A stretch of 64,000 nt of DNA from Streptomyces spinosisporus (GCF_022698145.1 NZ_JALDAX010000021.1:62001-126000); one strand, 5' to 3'; shown: positions 48,184 to 59,504, counted from the first letter of the stretch. The notes: generated from the letters alone by a model not told the origin. Numbers and translations are program-made.

Positions 48184-50684
48184 GCCTCCACCTCCTCGGG
48201 GGCCTCGCCGACGAGCGTCGCCGGGCCGATGCGGACGAGTGCGCCGGGCAGCGCCCCGGTGTCGGAGGCGACGCCCCTGCCTGCTGAGTTCAGCGGCAGC
48301 CAGACCACGCGGTCGGGCATCTCCGTGATCTGCAGCGGGAGTTCGACGGTCCCGGTGGGACCGGTCACGGCGAGCAGGTCGCCGTCCTTGACGCCCGCCT
48401 CGGCGGCCGTCGCGGCCGACACGCGCGCGTGGGCGGCGTGCCGGGTCCCGGCGAGCGCCTCGTCGCCCTCCTGGAGGACGCCCTGGTCCAGCAGGAGGCG
48501 ATGGCCCGACAGGACGGCCTCGCCGGCGGCGGGCCGCGGCAGCACGCCCGCGCTCTCCAGGGGCTCGGTGGCACGCGGACCGTCCCAGGGCCCGAGCCGG
48601 TCGATCTCCGCACGCACGGTGCGCAGATCCGGCAGACCCAGGTGTACGTCCATGGCGTCGGCCAGCATCTGCAGCACGCGCGCGTCGGTGGGCGCGAGGC
48701 GGCGGGTCATCTGGTCGGGCTTGAGCGCGGCGTCGAAGAAGCGCACCCGGCCCTCCCAGTTGAGGAAGGTGCCGGCCTTCTCGGCGACCGCGGCGACGGG
48801 CAGCACCACGTCCGCCAGCTCGCTGACCTCACTGGGCCGCAGCTCCAGCGACACCACGAAACCGGCCTCGTGAAGTGCTTCACGCGCGCGTGCCGGGTCG
48901 GGTAGATCGGCGACCTCGACACCCGCGACCAGCAGCGCCTGGAGTTCACCGCTCACGGCGGCCTCCAGGATCTGGCTGGTGTCGCGGCCGTAGCGGTGCG
49001 GGAGTTCGGCCAGTCCCCAGACGGCGGCGACCTCCTCACGCGCGCGCGGGTCGGTCGCCGGGCGTCCGCCGGGAAGCAGCGACGGCAGGGCGCCGACCTC
49101 GAGCGCGCCGCGCTCTCCGGCCCGCCGCGGGATCCACACCAGCCGGGCGCCGGTCGCGGCGGCGGCCCGTACGGCGGCGGTGAGCCCGCCGGCGACGGCC
49201 GCCAGCCGTTCGCCGACCACGATCACCGCGCCCTCGGTGCGCAGCCCCTCGGCCGCCTTCGAGCCGTCCCCGTCGAGCCCGACCCCGCCGGCGAGCGCGT
49301 CCAGCCACTCGGTCTCGGTGCCGGGAGCCGCGGGAAGCAGGGTGCCGCCGGCCTTCTCCAGACCGCGCGTGGCGTGCGTGGCCAGCGAGAACACCTTCTG
49401 GCCGTGCCCCCGCCAGGCCTTGCGCAGCCTCAGGAAGACGCCGGGCGCCTCCTCCTCGGCCTCGAAGCCGACCAGCAGGACGGCGGGTGCCTTCTCCAGG
49501 AGGGTGTACGTGACTCCCGTACCGTCGAGATCACGGCCGCGTCCGGCGACCCGCGCCGCCAGGAAGTCGGCCTCCTCGCTGGTGTGCACCCGCGCGCGGA
49601 AGTCGATGTCGTTCGTGTCGAGCGCCACGCGCGCGAACTTGCTGTAGGCGTAGGCGTCCTCGACGGTCAGCCGGCCGCCGGTCAGCACACCGGTCCGGCC
49701 GCGCGAGGCGAGCAGGCCCTGGGCCGCGATCTGCAGCGCCTCCGGCCAGGAGGCCGGCTCCAGCTCGCCCTCGGCGTTGCGCACCAGGGGCTGTTCGAGC
49801 CGGTCGCGCTGCTGCGCGTACCGGAAGGCGAACCGCCCCTTGTCGCAGATCCACTCCTCGTTGACCTCGGGGTCGTTGGCGGCGAGCCGCCGCATGACCT
49901 TGCCGCGGCGGTGGTCGGTGCGGGTCGCGCAGCCCCCGGAGCAGTGCTCGCACACGCTCGGCGAGGACACCAGGTCGAAGGGGCGGGAGCGGAAGCGGTA
50001 CGCCGCCGAGGTCAGCGCGCCGACCGGGCAGATCTGGATGGTGTTGCCGGAGAAGTACGACTCGAAGGGGTCGCCCTCACCGGTGCCGACCTGCTGCAGC
50101 GCGCCCCGCTCGACCAGCTCGATCATCGGGTCGCCCGCGATCTGGTTGGAGAAGCGGGTGCAACGGGCGCACAGCACGCACCGTTCGCGGTCCAGCAGCA
50201 CCTGCGTGGAGATCGGGACGGGCTTCTCGTACGTCCGCTTCTTGCCCTCGAAGCGGGACTCGGCCTGGCCGTGCGACATGGCCTGGTTCTGCAGCGGGCA
50301 CTCGCCGCCCTTGTCGCAGACGGGGCAGTCCAGGGGGTGGTTGATGAGCAGCAGCTCCATCACACCGTGCTGGGCCTTCTCGGCGACCGGCGAGGTGAGG
50401 TGCGTCTTGACGACCATGCCGTCCGTGCACGTGATGGTGCAGGACGCCATCGGCTTGCGCTGGCCCTCGACCTCGACGATGCACTGGCGGCAGGCGCCGG
50501 CCGGGTCCAGGAGGGGGTGGTCGCAGAAGCGGGGGATCTCGATGCCGAGCTGCTCGGCGGCGCGGATGACCAGGGTGCCCTTGGGCACGCTGATCTCGGC
50601 GCCGTCGATCGTCAGCGAGACGAGATCTTCCGGCGGGACCGCCGCCTCTCCCCCTCCCGAGGGAGCGTTGGTGGTCACGGTCAT
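48180..50684 (-). CDS. nuoG: NuoG, NADH-quinone oxidoreductase 75-kDa Fe-S subunit
   Basis: 834 aa, ATG overlapping the nuoF stop. The N-terminal 2Fe-2S ferredoxin-like domain has Cys in [20 protein letters not shown] His/Cys cluster follows ([19 protein letters not shown]) and a 4Fe-4S cluster ([17 protein letters not shown] with a distal Cys in IQICPVGAL). The extra CEHCSGGC ... WICDKGR motif near 250-287 is that of cluster N7, present in some bacteria. The rest is a molybdopterin-enzyme-like fold without cofactor. It overlaps nuoH by four bases. Confidence 0.96.
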   Translation of the reverse strand: MTVTTNAPSGGGEAAVPPEDLVSLTIDGAEISVPKGTLVIRAAEQLGIEIPRFCDHPLLDPAGACRQCIVEVEGQRKPMASCTITCTDGMVVKTHLTSPVAEKAQHGVMELLLINHPLDCPVCDKGGECPLQNQAMSHGQAESRFEGKKRTYEKPVPISTQVLLDRERCVLCARCTRFSNQIAGDPMIELVERGALQQVGTGEGDPFESYFSGNTIQICPVGALTSAAYRFRSRPFDLVSSPSVCEHCSGGCATRTDHRRGKVMRRLAANDPEVNEEWICDKGRFAFRYAQQRDRLEQPLVRNAEGELEPASWPEALQIAAQGLLASRGRTGVLTGGRLTVEDAYAYSKFARVALDTNDIDFRARVHTSEEADFLAARVAGRGRDLDGTGVTYTLLEKAPAVLLVGFEAEEEAPGVFLRLRKAWRGHGQKVFSLATHATRGLEKAGGTLLPAAPGTETEWLDALAGGVGLDGDGSKAAEGLRTEGAVIVVGERLAAVAGGLTAAVRAAAATGARLVWIPRRAGERGALEVGALPSLLPGGRPATDPRAREEVAAVWGLAELPHRYGRDTSQILEAAVSGELQALLVAGVEVADLPDPARAREALHEAGFVVSLELRPSEVSELADVVLPVAAVAEKAGTFLNWEGRVRFFDAALKPDQMTRRLAPTDARVLQMLADAMDVHLGLPDLRTVRAEIDRLGPWDGPRATEPLESAGVLPRPAAGEAVLSGHRLLLDQGVLQEGDEALAGTRHAAHARVSAATAAEAGVKDGDLLAVTGPTGTVELPLQITEMPDRVVWLPLNSAGRGVASDTGALPGALVRIGPATLVGEAPEEVEA

Positions 50685-52030
50685 GCGTTCACCTCCGTGC
50701 GGGAGTCGGCCCAGGCCGTCGACTTGGCCGGGTCGAAGGGGCAGCCGCGGCCCGTGATGTGCTGCTCGTACTCCTCGCGGAAGTACTTCAGCGAGGAGAA
50801 GATCGGCGAGGCGGCGCCGTCGCCGAGGGCGCAGAACGACTTGCCGTTGATGTTGTCGGCGATGTCGTTCAGCTTGTCGAGGTCGCTCATGACGCCCTTG
50901 CCCGCCTCGATGTCGCGGAGCAACTGCACGAGCCAGTACGTCCCTTCGCGGCACGGTGTGCACTTGCCGCAGGACTCGTGGGCGTAGAACTCGGTCCAGC
51001 GGGTGACGGCGCGCACGACGCAGGTCGTCTCGTCGAAGCACTGAAGGGCCTTGGTGCCGAGCATGGAGCCGGCAGCGCCGACGCCCTCGTAGTCAAGGGG
51101 TACGTCGAGGTGCTCGTCGGTGAACATCGGTGTCGAGGAGCCGCCCGGCGTCCAGAACTTGAGGCGGTGGCCCGGCCGCATGCCGCCGCTCATGTCGAGG
51201 AGCTGGCGCAGCGTGATGCCGAGCGGGGCCTCGTACTGGCCGGGGCTCGCGACATGGCCGCTAAGCGAGTAGAGCGTGAAGCCCGGGGACTTCTCGCTGC
51301 CCATCGACCGGAACCATTCTTTGCCCCGATTCAGAATTGCGGGAACCGATGCGATCGACTCGACGTTGTTCACAACAGTCGGGCACGCATAGAGGCCCGC
51401 GACCGCAGGGAAAGGGGGACGGAGCCGCGGTTGACCCCGGCGGCCTTCGAGCGAGTCGAGCAGTGCGGTCTCCTCACCGCAGATGTACGCGCCTGCGCCC
51501 GCGTGCACGGTGACCTGGAGGTTCAGTCCGCTGCCCAGGATGTTCTCGCCGAGGTAGCCGGCCTCGTAGGCCTCGCGCACGGCCTCGTGCAACCGCCGCA
51601 GAACGGGGACGACTTCACCACGCAGATAGATGAAGGCATGCGAAGACCGGATGGCATAACACGCGATGACAATGCCCTCGATGAGGCTATGCGGGTTCGC
51701 GAAGAGGAGCGGGATGTCCTTGCACGTCCCCGGCTCCGACTCGTCGGCGTTGACAACTAGATAGTGCGGTTTTCCATCTCCCTGGGGAATGAACTGCCAT
51801 TTCATTCCCGTCGGGAATCCCGCGCCGCCGCGGCCGCGCAGCCCGGAGTCCTTGACGTACGCGATCAGGTCGTCCGGGGACATCGCGAGCGCCTTGCGGA
51901 GCCCCTCGTACCCCTCGTGCCTTTTGTAGACGTCCAGCGTCCAGGACCTGTCCTCGTCCCAGAAGGCGGACAGCACGGGTGCGAGCAGCTTCTCGGGGCT
52001 GGTGTCTTTGAGTTCGGGTGCCAAGGTCAT
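50681..52030 (-). CDS. nuoF: NuoF, NADH-quinone oxidoreductase NADH/FMN-binding subunit
   Basis: 449 aa, ATG sharing one base with the nuoE stop. NADH site [16 protein letters not shown] near 63-78, FMN site [16 protein letters not shown] near 89-104, and the N3 4Fe-4S ligands in [12 protein letters not shown] with a later Cys near 400. It takes electrons from NADH at the tip of the peripheral arm. The segment from about 51300 to 51800 has visibly less G/C at third positions than the flanks, without loss of any motif. Confidence 0.96.
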   Translation of the reverse strand: MTLAPELKDTSPEKLLAPVLSAFWDEDRSWTLDVYKRHEGYEGLRKALAMSPDDLIAYVKDSGLRGRGGAGFPTGMKWQFIPQGDGKPHYLVVNADESEPGTCKDIPLLFANPHSLIEGIVIACYAIRSSHAFIYLRGEVVPVLRRLHEAVREAYEAGYLGENILGSGLNLQVTVHAGAGAYICGEETALLDSLEGRRGQPRLRPPFPAVAGLYACPTVVNNVESIASVPAILNRGKEWFRSMGSEKSPGFTLYSLSGHVASPGQYEAPLGITLRQLLDMSGGMRPGHRLKFWTPGGSSTPMFTDEHLDVPLDYEGVGAAGSMLGTKALQCFDETTCVVRAVTRWTEFYAHESCGKCTPCREGTYWLVQLLRDIEAGKGVMSDLDKLNDIADNINGKSFCALGDGAASPIFSSLKYFREEYEQHITGRGCPFDPAKSTAWADSRTEVNA

Positions 52031-52899
52031 CACTCCCCCTCCTCGGCGGTGGGCCCGGCCGGGTGGGCCGGGTCGGAGGCCGACGTCTCCTGCGGCGCGT
52101 CGTGTGCGCTCAGTCGCTCGGTCGGCGACGGGTCGTGCACGGCCCTGTCCTGCTCGTCGTGCGGCCCGCCGTCCCGCGGATGGACCACGCGCGCGGGTGC
52201 GGTCTCTCCCTTGGCCAGGCGGAGGCCCACCAGCGACGCCGGTCCCGCACTGCCGCTCTCCTCGACGGCCCCGGGCCGCTCGTCGGGGAAGCCGGCCAGA
52301 ATCCGCGCGGTCTCCTTGAAGGTGCACAGACGCGCCCCGCGCGTGGGCTCGACCTCGCGTCCCGCGCGCAGGTCGTCGACGAGACGCTTGGCGCTGGCCG
52401 GGGTCTGGTCGTCGAAGAACTCCCAGTTGACCATCACCACCGGCGCGTAGTCGCAGGCCGCGTTGCACTCGATGTGCTCCAGGGTGACCTTGCCGTCGGC
52501 GGTGGTCTCGCCGTTGCCGACGCCGAGGTGCTCCTGGAGCTCCTCGAAGATCGCGTCGCCGCCCATCACCGCGCACAGCGTGTTGGTGCACACGCCGACC
52601 TGGTAGTCACCGGACGGCTTGCGCCGGTACATGGAGTAGAAGGTCGCGACGGCCGTGACCTCCGCGGTGGTCAGCTTGAGCATGTCCGCGCAGAACTGCA
52701 TCCCGGTGCGCGTGACATGGCCCTCCTCCGACTGCACGAGGTGCAGCAGCGGCAGGAGCGCGGACCGGGAGTCGGGGTAGCGGTCGATCACCTGGCGCGC
52801 GTCGGCCTCGAGCCGGGCTCGGACGTCGTCCGGGTAGGCGGGCGCGGGCAGTTGGGGCATGCCCAGGCTGACGCCCTGCTCCGAGGAACTGGTGGTCAC
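52030..52899 (-). CDS. nuoE: NuoE, NADH-quinone oxidoreductase 2Fe-2S subunit
   Basis: 289 aa, GTG start overlapping the nuoD stop. The thioredoxin-like 2Fe-2S domain (cluster N1a) has Cys in GVCTNTLC and [11 protein letters not shown]. The domain ends near residue 185. The usual bacterial NuoE is about 160-180 aa, so roughly 100 extra, Pro/Asp/His-rich residues form a probably disordered tail. Confidence 0.95.
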   Translation of the reverse strand: MTTSSSEQGVSLGMPQLPAPAYPDDVRARLEADARQVIDRYPDSRSALLPLLHLVQSEEGHVTRTGMQFCADMLKLTTAEVTAVATFYSMYRRKPSGDYQVGVCTNTLCAVMGGDAIFEELQEHLGVGNGETTADGKVTLEHIECNAACDYAPVVMVNWEFFDDQTPASAKRLVDDLRAGREVEPTRGARLCTFKETARILAGFPDERPGAVEESGSAGPASLVGLRLAKGETAPARVVHPRDGGPHDEQDRAVHDPSPTERLSAHDAPQETSASDPAHPAGPTAEEGE

Positions 52900-54227
52900 C
52901 GGTCGACGCCTCCCATCACGGGGTCGATGGACGCGACGGCGACGATGACGTCGGCGACCTGGCCGCCCTCGCACATCGCCGCCATGGCCTGCAGGTTGGT
53001 GAAGGACGGGTCACGGAAGTGGACCCGGAAGGGGCGGGTGCCGCCGTCGGAGACGGCGTGCACACCGAGTTCGCCCTTGGGCGACTCGACGGCCGCGTAC
53101 GCCTGTCCCGGCGGGACGCGGAAGCCCTCGGTGACCAGCTTGAAGTGGTGGATCAGGGCCTCCATGGACGTGCCCATGATCTTCTTGATGTGGTCGAGGG
53201 AGTTGCCGAGCCCGTCCGGTCCCAGGGCGAGCTGGGCGGGCCAGGCGATCTTCTTGTCGGCGACCATGACCGGGCCGGGCTGCAGCCGGTCAAGGCACTG
53301 CTCGATGATCCCCAGCGACTGGCGCATCTCCTCCAGGCGGATCAGGAAGCGCCCGTAGGAGTCGCAGGAGTCCGCGGTCGGGATCTCGAAGTCGTACGTC
53401 TCGTATCCGCAGTACGGCTGTGCCTTGCGCAGGTCGTGCGGCAGGCCGGTGGAGCGCAGGATCGGGCCGGTGGCGCCGAGGGCCATGCAGCCGGCCAGGT
53501 CGAGATAGCCGACGTCCTGCATACGGGCCTTGAAGATGGGGTTCCCGGTGGCGAGCTTGTCGTACTCCGGGAGGTTCTTCTTCATCTTCTTCACGAACTC
53601 GCGGATGTGGTCCACCGCGCCGGGCGGCAGGTCCTGGGCGAGTCCGCCGGGCCGGATGTACGCGTGGTTCATGCGCAGGCCCGTGATGAGCTCGTAGATG
53701 TCGAGAATCATTTCACGATCACGGAATCCGTAGATCATGATCGTGGTGGCGCCGAGCTCCATGCCGCCGGTGGCGATGCACACCAGGTGGGAGGAGAGGC
53801 GGTTCAGCTCCATCAGGAGCACCCGGATGATCTCGGCGCGCTCGGTGATCTGGTCCTCGATGCCGAGGAGCTTCTCGACGGCGAGACAGTAGGCGGTCTC
53901 GTTGAAGAAGGACGTCAGGTAGTCCATGCGCGTCACGAACGTGGTGCCCTGCGTCCACGTGCGGAACTCGAGGTTCTTCTCGATCCCCGTGTGGAGGTAG
54001 CCGATGCCGCAGCGGGCCTCGGTGACCGTCTCGCCCTCGATCTCCAGGATCAGGCGGAGCACCCCGTGGGTGGAGGGGTGCTGGGGACCCATGTTGACGA
54101 CGATGCGCTCGTCGTCGGCGCGGGCCGCGGACTGGACGACCTCGTCCCAGTCGCCACCGGTGACCGTGTAGACGGTGCCCTCGGTGGTCTCGCGCGCCGA
54201 GGCGGCGGATGCTGACTGCGTGCTCAC
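52896..54227 (-). CDS. nuoD: NuoD, NADH-quinone oxidoreductase 49-kDa subunit
   Basis: 443 aa, GTG start overlapping the nuoC stop. The quinone-site loop [15 protein letters not shown] near 45-59 has the conserved His and the [14 protein letters not shown] segment. [16 protein letters not shown] near 197-212 and the C-terminal DPVMGGVDR are family signatures. NuoD and NuoB form the quinone-binding pocket. This is the only nuoD in the window, although there are two nuoB genes. Confidence 0.96.
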   Translation of the reverse strand: MSTQSASAASARETTEGTVYTVTGGDWDEVVQSAARADDERIVVNMGPQHPSTHGVLRLILEIEGETVTEARCGIGYLHTGIEKNLEFRTWTQGTTFVTRMDYLTSFFNETAYCLAVEKLLGIEDQITERAEIIRVLLMELNRLSSHLVCIATGGMELGATTIMIYGFRDREMILDIYELITGLRMNHAYIRPGGLAQDLPPGAVDHIREFVKKMKKNLPEYDKLATGNPIFKARMQDVGYLDLAGCMALGATGPILRSTGLPHDLRKAQPYCGYETYDFEIPTADSCDSYGRFLIRLEEMRQSLGIIEQCLDRLQPGPVMVADKKIAWPAQLALGPDGLGNSLDHIKKIMGTSMEALIHHFKLVTEGFRVPPGQAYAAVESPKGELGVHAVSDGGTRPFRVHFRDPSFTNLQAMAAMCEGGQVADVIVAVASIDPVMGGVDR

Positions 54228-54975
54228 GAGTACGACCTCCGCTGGTCCGGAGCCGGGATCTGGGCGCCCTTGTACTCGACGGGGATGCCGCCGAGGGGGT
54301 AGTCCTTGCGCTGCGGGTGGCCCTGCCAGTCGTCCGGCATCATGATCCGGGTCAGGGCCGGGTGACCGTCGAAGACGATGCCGAAGAAGTCGTAGGTCTC
54401 GCGCTCGTGCCAGTCGTTGGTGGGATACACGGAGACCAGCGACGGGATCTTCGGGTCGCTGTCGGGCGCGCTGACCTCGAGGCGGATCAGCCGGTTGTGG
54501 GTGATCGAGCGCAGGTGGTAGACGGCGTGCAGCTCGCGGCCCTTGTCGTGCAGGTAGTGGACGCCGCTGACGCCGGTGCACAGTTCGAAGCGCAGGGCCG
54601 GGTCGTCGCGGAGGGTCTGCGCGACGCGGAGCAGGTGCTCGCGCTCGATGTGGAAGGTGAGTTCGCCGCGGTCGACGACCGTCTTCTCGATCGCGTTGTC
54701 GGGCAGGAGTCCCTGTTCCTCCAGCGCGCCCTCCAGTTCGTCGGCGACCTCGTCGAACCAGCCGCCGTAGGGGCGGGCCGCCGGTCCCGGGAGGCGGACC
54801 GAGCGGACCAGGCCGCCGTAGCCGGAGGTGTCGCCGCCGTTGTTGGCGCCGAACATGCCGCGCTGGACGCGGATCTCCTCGCCGCCCTCGCCGCGCTGGC
54901 CGGGGAGGTTGGAGGCGCCGAGGTCCTTCTCGGGGTTGACCCCGTTCGACGCCCCGCTGGTGCCGTTCGCGTCGC

Positions 54976-54979
<4 letters not shown>
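54224..54979 (-). CDS. nuoC: NuoC, NADH-quinone oxidoreductase 30-kDa subunit
   Basis: 251 aa, GTG start overlapping the nuoB stop. Signature [20 protein letters not shown] near 185-204 and [11 protein letters not shown] near 218-228. A Gly/Asn-rich leader of about 60 residues precedes the domain. It lacks the long repetitive tail of the paralogue at 2330-4147. Confidence 0.95.
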
Positions 54980-55530
<551 letters not shown>

Positions 55531-55544
55531 GTTCTAAAGGCCCC

Positions 55545-55904
55545 TCAGTCCCATTCCAGGCCGCCGCGCCGCCATACGTACGCGTACGCGACGAAGACGG
55601 TGAGCACGAAGAGCAGCATCTCCACGAGCCCGAAAATCCCCAGGGCGTCGAAGGTGACGGCCCAGGGGTAGAGGAAGACGATCTCGATGTCGAAGACGAT
55701 GAAGAGCATCGCCGTCAGGTAGTACTTGATGGGGAAACGCCCGCCGCCGGCCGGCGTGGGGGTCGGCTCGATCCCGCACTCGTAAGCCTCGAGCTTGGCC
55801 CGGTTGTACCGCTTCGGACCGATCAGCGTGGCCATGACCACGGAGAAGATCGCAAAGCCTGCCCCGAGGGCTCCCAGTACGAGGATGGGCGCATACGCGT
55901 TCAC
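55545..55904 (-). CDS. nuoA: NuoA, NADH-quinone oxidoreductase subunit A
   Basis: 119 aa, first gene of the 14-gene nuo operon. GTG start with GAGGAGCG upstream. Three helices and the conserved EAYECGIEP loop with the acidic [12 protein letters not shown] segment. It is preceded by a leader carrying a perfect Rex operator (56012-56027). Confidence 0.96.
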   Translation of the reverse strand: MNAYAPILVLGALGAGFAIFSVVMATLIGPKRYNRAKLEAYECGIEPTPTPAGGGRFPIKYYLTAMLFIVFDIEIVFLYPWAVTFDALGIFGLVEMLLFVLTVFVAYAYVWRRGGLEWD

Positions 55905-56011
55905 CGCTCCTCGCTCCTCTCAGTCGGCACTGACTGCTGGCGATGGCGCCGGACTCACACCCTCCTCCAACGCCCCTCTCACCCCGCCCGTCCCGGCGAA
56001 GATCGAGAACA

Positions 56012-56027
56012 TGTGAAGCAGGTCACA
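56012..56027 (-). promoter_or_regulatory. Rex operator (ROP) of the nuo operon
   Basis: TGTGAAGCAGGTCACA is a perfect TGTGA-N6-TCACA match to the Streptomyces Rex operator consensus. It lies 108 bp before the nuoA start. Rex represses respiratory genes when NADH is low relative to NAD+ and leaves the DNA when NADH rises. The nuo operon is a known Rex target in S. coelicolor. Confidence 0.9.
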
Positions 56028-56043
56028 AGCCCAACTGCCTCGC

Positions 56044-56049
56044 ATCTTA
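56044..56049 (-). promoter_or_regulatory. Possible -10 box of the nuo operon promoter
   Basis: Minus-strand TAAGAT lies about 17 bases upstream of the Rex site, which would then cover roughly +10 to +25 of the transcript and block it. No clear -35 box was seen. Confidence 0.35.
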
Positions 56050-56324
56050 TGCCCGCCGCTCTGTGATCTGCGACACGGGGTATTGCACAAGCTTTGTGAT
56101 CTCCACCACCTGACGAAGGATCATGAAGACGGATCAGAAGTGATCTTCGTACGTGAAGCGTCCGAGTGGTCACCAGAGGTGACATTTCCGCTTGTCGACG
56201 CAGTTCGGAGGGGGCGTCTCCATATCAAGAGACTTCCCTTGCATGCAAATTGGCGCTGGACGGGACGTCTTGATAGAGGACCCCGTTCACACATCAGAGG
56301 GAGATGCGCGGCGCGATGTGGACG

Positions 56325-56340
56325 CGTGCACGCGTTCACG
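56325..56340. promoter_or_regulatory. Second, weaker Rex-like site
   Basis: CGTGCACGCGTTCACG matches 13 of 16 positions of the consensus TGTGAACGCGTTCACA. It lies 332 bp before the NlpC/P60 start and about 420 bp from nuoA. It could be a second Rex site or chance in GC-rich DNA. Confidence 0.3.
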
Positions 56341-56671
56341 AGCGGAGCCCGGTCGTGATCCGGACGCAATCGGCCCGTGATCTTCGCGCGGGACGCGCAC
56401 GCTGCCGTGACCGTTGCGTGACCTCCGCCACACTCATGAGAGGCGCATGAGAACGGGGCTTGGCCAACGGTCCCAACCAGTGGTAGGCGCGGGGCAATTC
56501 GGGCGTAACGATGAAAGACCGTGATCACGGGGGCAATGGGTCCTGCCCGCAATGTCCGTTAGGGCGTCAATAAGGGCCGCTGGAACCAGGTTTCGGGGCG
56601 TCAGTTGAACAACTGTGGCGCAGCACACGTTTCTTGAAGGTATGGAGGAGCCCCTGATACCGGTTGTTCTC

Positions 56672-57481
56672 ATGTCCCACACCGCTCACATACGCAGCCA
56701 CCGGAAGCCCCGCCGCACCGCGACGTCGTCGCTCGCGATGCGCGTCGGTGTGACCGGTGGCGTCCTCAGCATGGCAGCGGCGGGTGCGTCGGCTTCGGCG
56801 AATGCCGCCGAGCCGGTCACGCAGACCCTCGAACTGCCCACCCTGACGGCCGATCTGGCCACTCAGGTCGCCCAGTCCGCGGACGCCACGCAGCAGGCGG
56901 CCGCGAACTACCAGCTGCAGGCCGAGCGTGACGCCGCCGCCACAAAGGCCGCGAAGCAGGCCAAGGCGGACCTCGCAGAGGCGAAGAAGAAGGCGGAGGC
57001 CAAGAAGAAGGCCCAGGAGGCCGCCCGCAAGGCCGCCGCCGAGCGCGCCTCGCGCAGCACGGAGCGGGCCACCCTCTCCGCCACCGCCGGCACGTCCACG
57101 ACCTCCACGAGCTCCTCCACGGCCACCGGTTCGGCCGCGGCGGTCATCGCCTTCGTCAAGGCCCAGATCGGCGACGCCTACGTCTCCGGCGGCACCGGCC
57201 CCAACTCGTGGGACTGCTCCGGTCTCGTGCAGGCCGCCTTCAAGCAGGTCGGCGTCGACCTGCCGCGCGTCTCGCAGAGCCAGTCGACGGCCGGCACCCA
57301 GGTCTCGCTGAGCAACCTGCAGCCCGGCGACATCCTGTACTGGGGTGGCGCGGGCAGCGCGTACCACGTGGGCGTGTACGTCGGCGACGGCATGTTCGTC
57401 GGCGCGCAGAACCCCTCGACCGGTGTGGTCGAGAAGCCGCTCTCCTACGACCCGCCGAGCGGCGCGGTGCGGGTTCTCTGA
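56672..57481 (+). CDS. Secreted NlpC/P60 cell wall peptidase
   Basis: 269 aa from the ATG at 56672 (MSHTAHIRSH). An ATG at 56642 or GTG at 56615 would lengthen the leader. Signal peptide up to about residue 46 (ASANAA). Residues 65-130 are an Ala/Lys-rich coiled coil, followed by a Ser/Thr linker. The NlpC/P60 domain is 155-269 with catalytic Cys182 in SWDCSGLVQ, His in AYHVGVYVG near 232 and GDILYW before it. Such enzymes cut stem peptides of peptidoglycan. Coiled coil plus NlpC/P60 is the RipA/CwlO-type layout, in which the coil often binds an activator. Confidence 0.9.
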   Translation: MSHTAHIRSHRKPRRTATSSLAMRVGVTGGVLSMAAAGASASANAAEPVTQTLELPTLTADLATQVAQSADATQQAAANYQLQAERDAAATKAAKQAKADLAEAKKKAEAKKKAQEAARKAAAERASRSTERATLSATAGTSTTSTSSSTATGSAAAVIAFVKAQIGDAYVSGGTGPNSWDCSGLVQAAFKQVGVDLPRVSQSQSTAGTQVSLSNLQPGDILYWGGAGSAYHVGVYVGDGMFVGAQNPSTGVVEKPLSYDPPSGAVRVL

Positions 57482-57530
57482 CCCACTCCGCGACACAACG
57501 CACAAGCACAACTCACGCAATACGGACGTA

Positions 57531-57569
57531 CGGAAGGACCGCAGCCGCTCGGGGGCAGCGGTCCTTCCG
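57531..57569. terminator. Strong bidirectional terminator hairpin
   Basis: CGGAAGGACCGC-N15-GCGGTCCTTCCG, a perfect 12-bp stem, 50 bp after the NlpC/P60 stop and 31 bp before the stop of the convergent flavoprotein gene. Confidence 0.8.
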
Positions 57570-57599
57570 CCCGTCGCGCCGGACCCGGCCCGGTCGGGC

Positions 57600-59414
57600 T
57601 CAGCCCAGATCGAAGGTGTTGGGCAGGCCCAGCCGGTAGCGGACCTCGTCGACGCGCTTGAGGGGTTCCATCTCCGGCGGGCGGTACAGCTCCCAGATGC
57701 CGCACCGCTCGGCGTCCGAATTGTCCGCGTCCAGGAGGGCGTTGACCGCCCGTCGCGCCGACTCGTTGGCTCCCTCCATCGTCGCCAGGTCGACGTCCGT
57801 GCGGACGTAGTCGCCGGCGAGGAAGAAGTTCGGGACCTCTGTGCGGGCCGAGGGGCGGTTGTAGAGCGTTCCGGTGGGATGGATGAGGAGCTGCTCGCGG
57901 TTGCGCGGCTCGGGGCCGCCCAGGCCCGTCACGGCCGGGTCCATGAACCAGCCGAGCCGGTCCTCGTCGGTGAGCGTCGTCCTGCCGGAGTCGTTGAGGG
58001 CGTCCTTCAACTGTGCCCAGAGCTCGGCGACGATCTCGTCCTTGGTGCACTCCTTGGCCGTCTTGCCGTACAGGATGCCGGGCTTGTCCCACTCGGAGAT
58101 GATTGCGGAGAGGCAGTCGTGGGCCCGGCCGTCGCCGTAGTCGCGCGAGAAGTCCCGCTCGTCCCAGAACTGGGCCTGGCCGATGCCGGTCACCGACCAG
58201 GGTGAGTCCAGGCAGTTGATGTGGCCGTGCACGACGGGCGTGGGCGTGCGCAGGTAGAACATCACGCCGGTCATCCAGTCCGTCTGCAGCGCGTCGCACC
58301 TGGCGAGCTGCGGGTCGGCGGCCCGCAGCGCCCTGCCCCAGGTCGTGCGGGCGTGTTCGACGGGCATCGCGGAGACGTAGTGGTCGGCGGTGACCGTGCG
58401 CTCCTGGCCGCCGTCGCGCGCCGAGACGCGTACGCCGGTGACCCGGCCGCCGTCGCAGAGGACCTCGCGGACCTGGGTGCCCAGGACGAATTCGACGCCC
58501 ATGGAACGCAGATGGGTCTCCCAGGGGTCGATCCAGGCCTCGCTCGTGGGGGCGTTGAGGACCCGGTCGATGTCGGCGTCACCGTCCAGGCCGCGGCCGA
58601 GCAGGCCCCACAGGATCAGGGCCTCGATGATGACGCGGCCGACGGTGCGCGTGGACGCCACCTCCGCGCGCGTGGCGACGAGGTTGCGGGTCTGGCCGAT
58701 GCCGAGAAGGGTCCGGTACTCCTCGCTCATGTCGTCGGCGCGGATGAAGTCCCACCACGCGACCTTCTCCCACTGGCCCTCGCGGCGGGCGTCGCAGCTG
58801 GTGAGGTGGACGAGGAGACGGTCGGCGAAGTAGGCGACCTCGTGGGCCGGCAGGCGGGTGCCGAGATCCAGGACGGAGAGGATCTGGTCGCGGATCCAGG
58901 ACGGGGTGATGTCGCCGGGGGCGGGCGGGGTGGTTGCGCGGCGCAGCGGGAAATGCAGATCCGGTCGGCCGGAACTGCGGGCGAACAGCTCCTCGGTGGC
59001 GTTCCGGAGGTTGCCGTGGACGCCGTTCGCGCTGCCGGGGAAGGGGATGCGGCGCATCGTGTCCGGCAGGTTCCGGTAGAAGCCGGGGAAGAAGCGGAAG
59101 CCGTGCTCGCCCGGCAGGGCCTTCCGTCCGCCGCTCGCGGTGCCGGGGACGTCCATCGAGCGGGCCTTGCCGCCGAGGACGTCGTAGTACTCGTAGACGG
59201 TGACGGCGTAGCCGCGTTCGGCGAGTTCGTGGGCGGCGCTGAGGCCGGAGACCCCGCCGCCGAGGACGGCGACGCGCTTGCCGGAGGCGGCCGCGCTCGC
59301 GCGCGTGGCGGGCGATAAGGCGAGCGCACCCGCCGCGGCCCCGGTGCCGGCGAGGAATTTTCTGCGGGTGTGGCCGGAGTTTTCCTCCGGTCGCGGTGAG
59401 GGTTCTGATGTCAT
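57600..59414 (-). CDS. Tat-exported FAD-dependent amine-oxidase/desaturase-like protein
   Basis: 604 aa, ATG 59414. N-terminal Tat signal with R17-R18 in HTRRKFLAGTGAAAG and a hydrophobic stretch ending near residue 43. FAD-binding VAVLGGGVSGLSAAHELAERG near 48-68, the second FAD motif GGKARSMDVPG near 81, and the C-terminal FFLAGDYVRTDVDLATMEGANESARRAV near 533-560. These place it in the amine oxidase/phytoene desaturase/HpnE superfamily. Its export folded outside the membrane is unusual for this group. The substrate may be a membrane or wall lipid; unknown. Confidence 0.85.
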   Translation of the reverse strand: MTSEPSPRPEENSGHTRRKFLAGTGAAAGALALSPATRASAAASGKRVAVLGGGVSGLSAAHELAERGYAVTVYEYYDVLGGKARSMDVPGTASGGRKALPGEHGFRFFPGFYRNLPDTMRRIPFPGSANGVHGNLRNATEELFARSSGRPDLHFPLRRATTPPAPGDITPSWIRDQILSVLDLGTRLPAHEVAYFADRLLVHLTSCDARREGQWEKVAWWDFIRADDMSEEYRTLLGIGQTRNLVATRAEVASTRTVGRVIIEALILWGLLGRGLDGDADIDRVLNAPTSEAWIDPWETHLRSMGVEFVLGTQVREVLCDGGRVTGVRVSARDGGQERTVTADHYVSAMPVEHARTTWGRALRAADPQLARCDALQTDWMTGVMFYLRTPTPVVHGHINCLDSPWSVTGIGQAQFWDERDFSRDYGDGRAHDCLSAIISEWDKPGILYGKTAKECTKDEIVAELWAQLKDALNDSGRTTLTDEDRLGWFMDPAVTGLGGPEPRNREQLLIHPTGTLYNRPSARTEVPNFFLAGDYVRTDVDLATMEGANESARRAVNALLDADNSDAERCGIWELYRPPEMEPLKRVDEVRYRLGLPNTFDLG

Positions 59415-59504
59415 GAGTACCGGAGGGTAGGGAGGGCTTCCGCAGGCCGGAACCCTGTTGTCCCGCCACCCACAGCATCCTCACAATCACAGGGAGACAC
59501 AGAC

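Larger units (their letters stand above)
55905..56671. other. Long regulatory gap between nuoA and the NlpC/P60 gene
   Basis: About 770 bp with no convincing gene; its A+T content is visibly higher than that of the flanks between roughly 56040 and 56300. It holds the Rex site and probable promoter of the nuo operon on the left. It also has a CACAA-GCT-TTGTG dyad (56086-56098), a second Rex-like site (56325-56340) and, on the right, the undefined promoter of the NlpC/P60 gene. Confidence 0.6.

Noticed and set aside
56582-56610. GGAAC ... CGTC as a SigE-type promoter before the NlpC/P60 gene
   Set aside because: Only about 11 bases separate the two elements, too few for an ECF sigma factor promoter.
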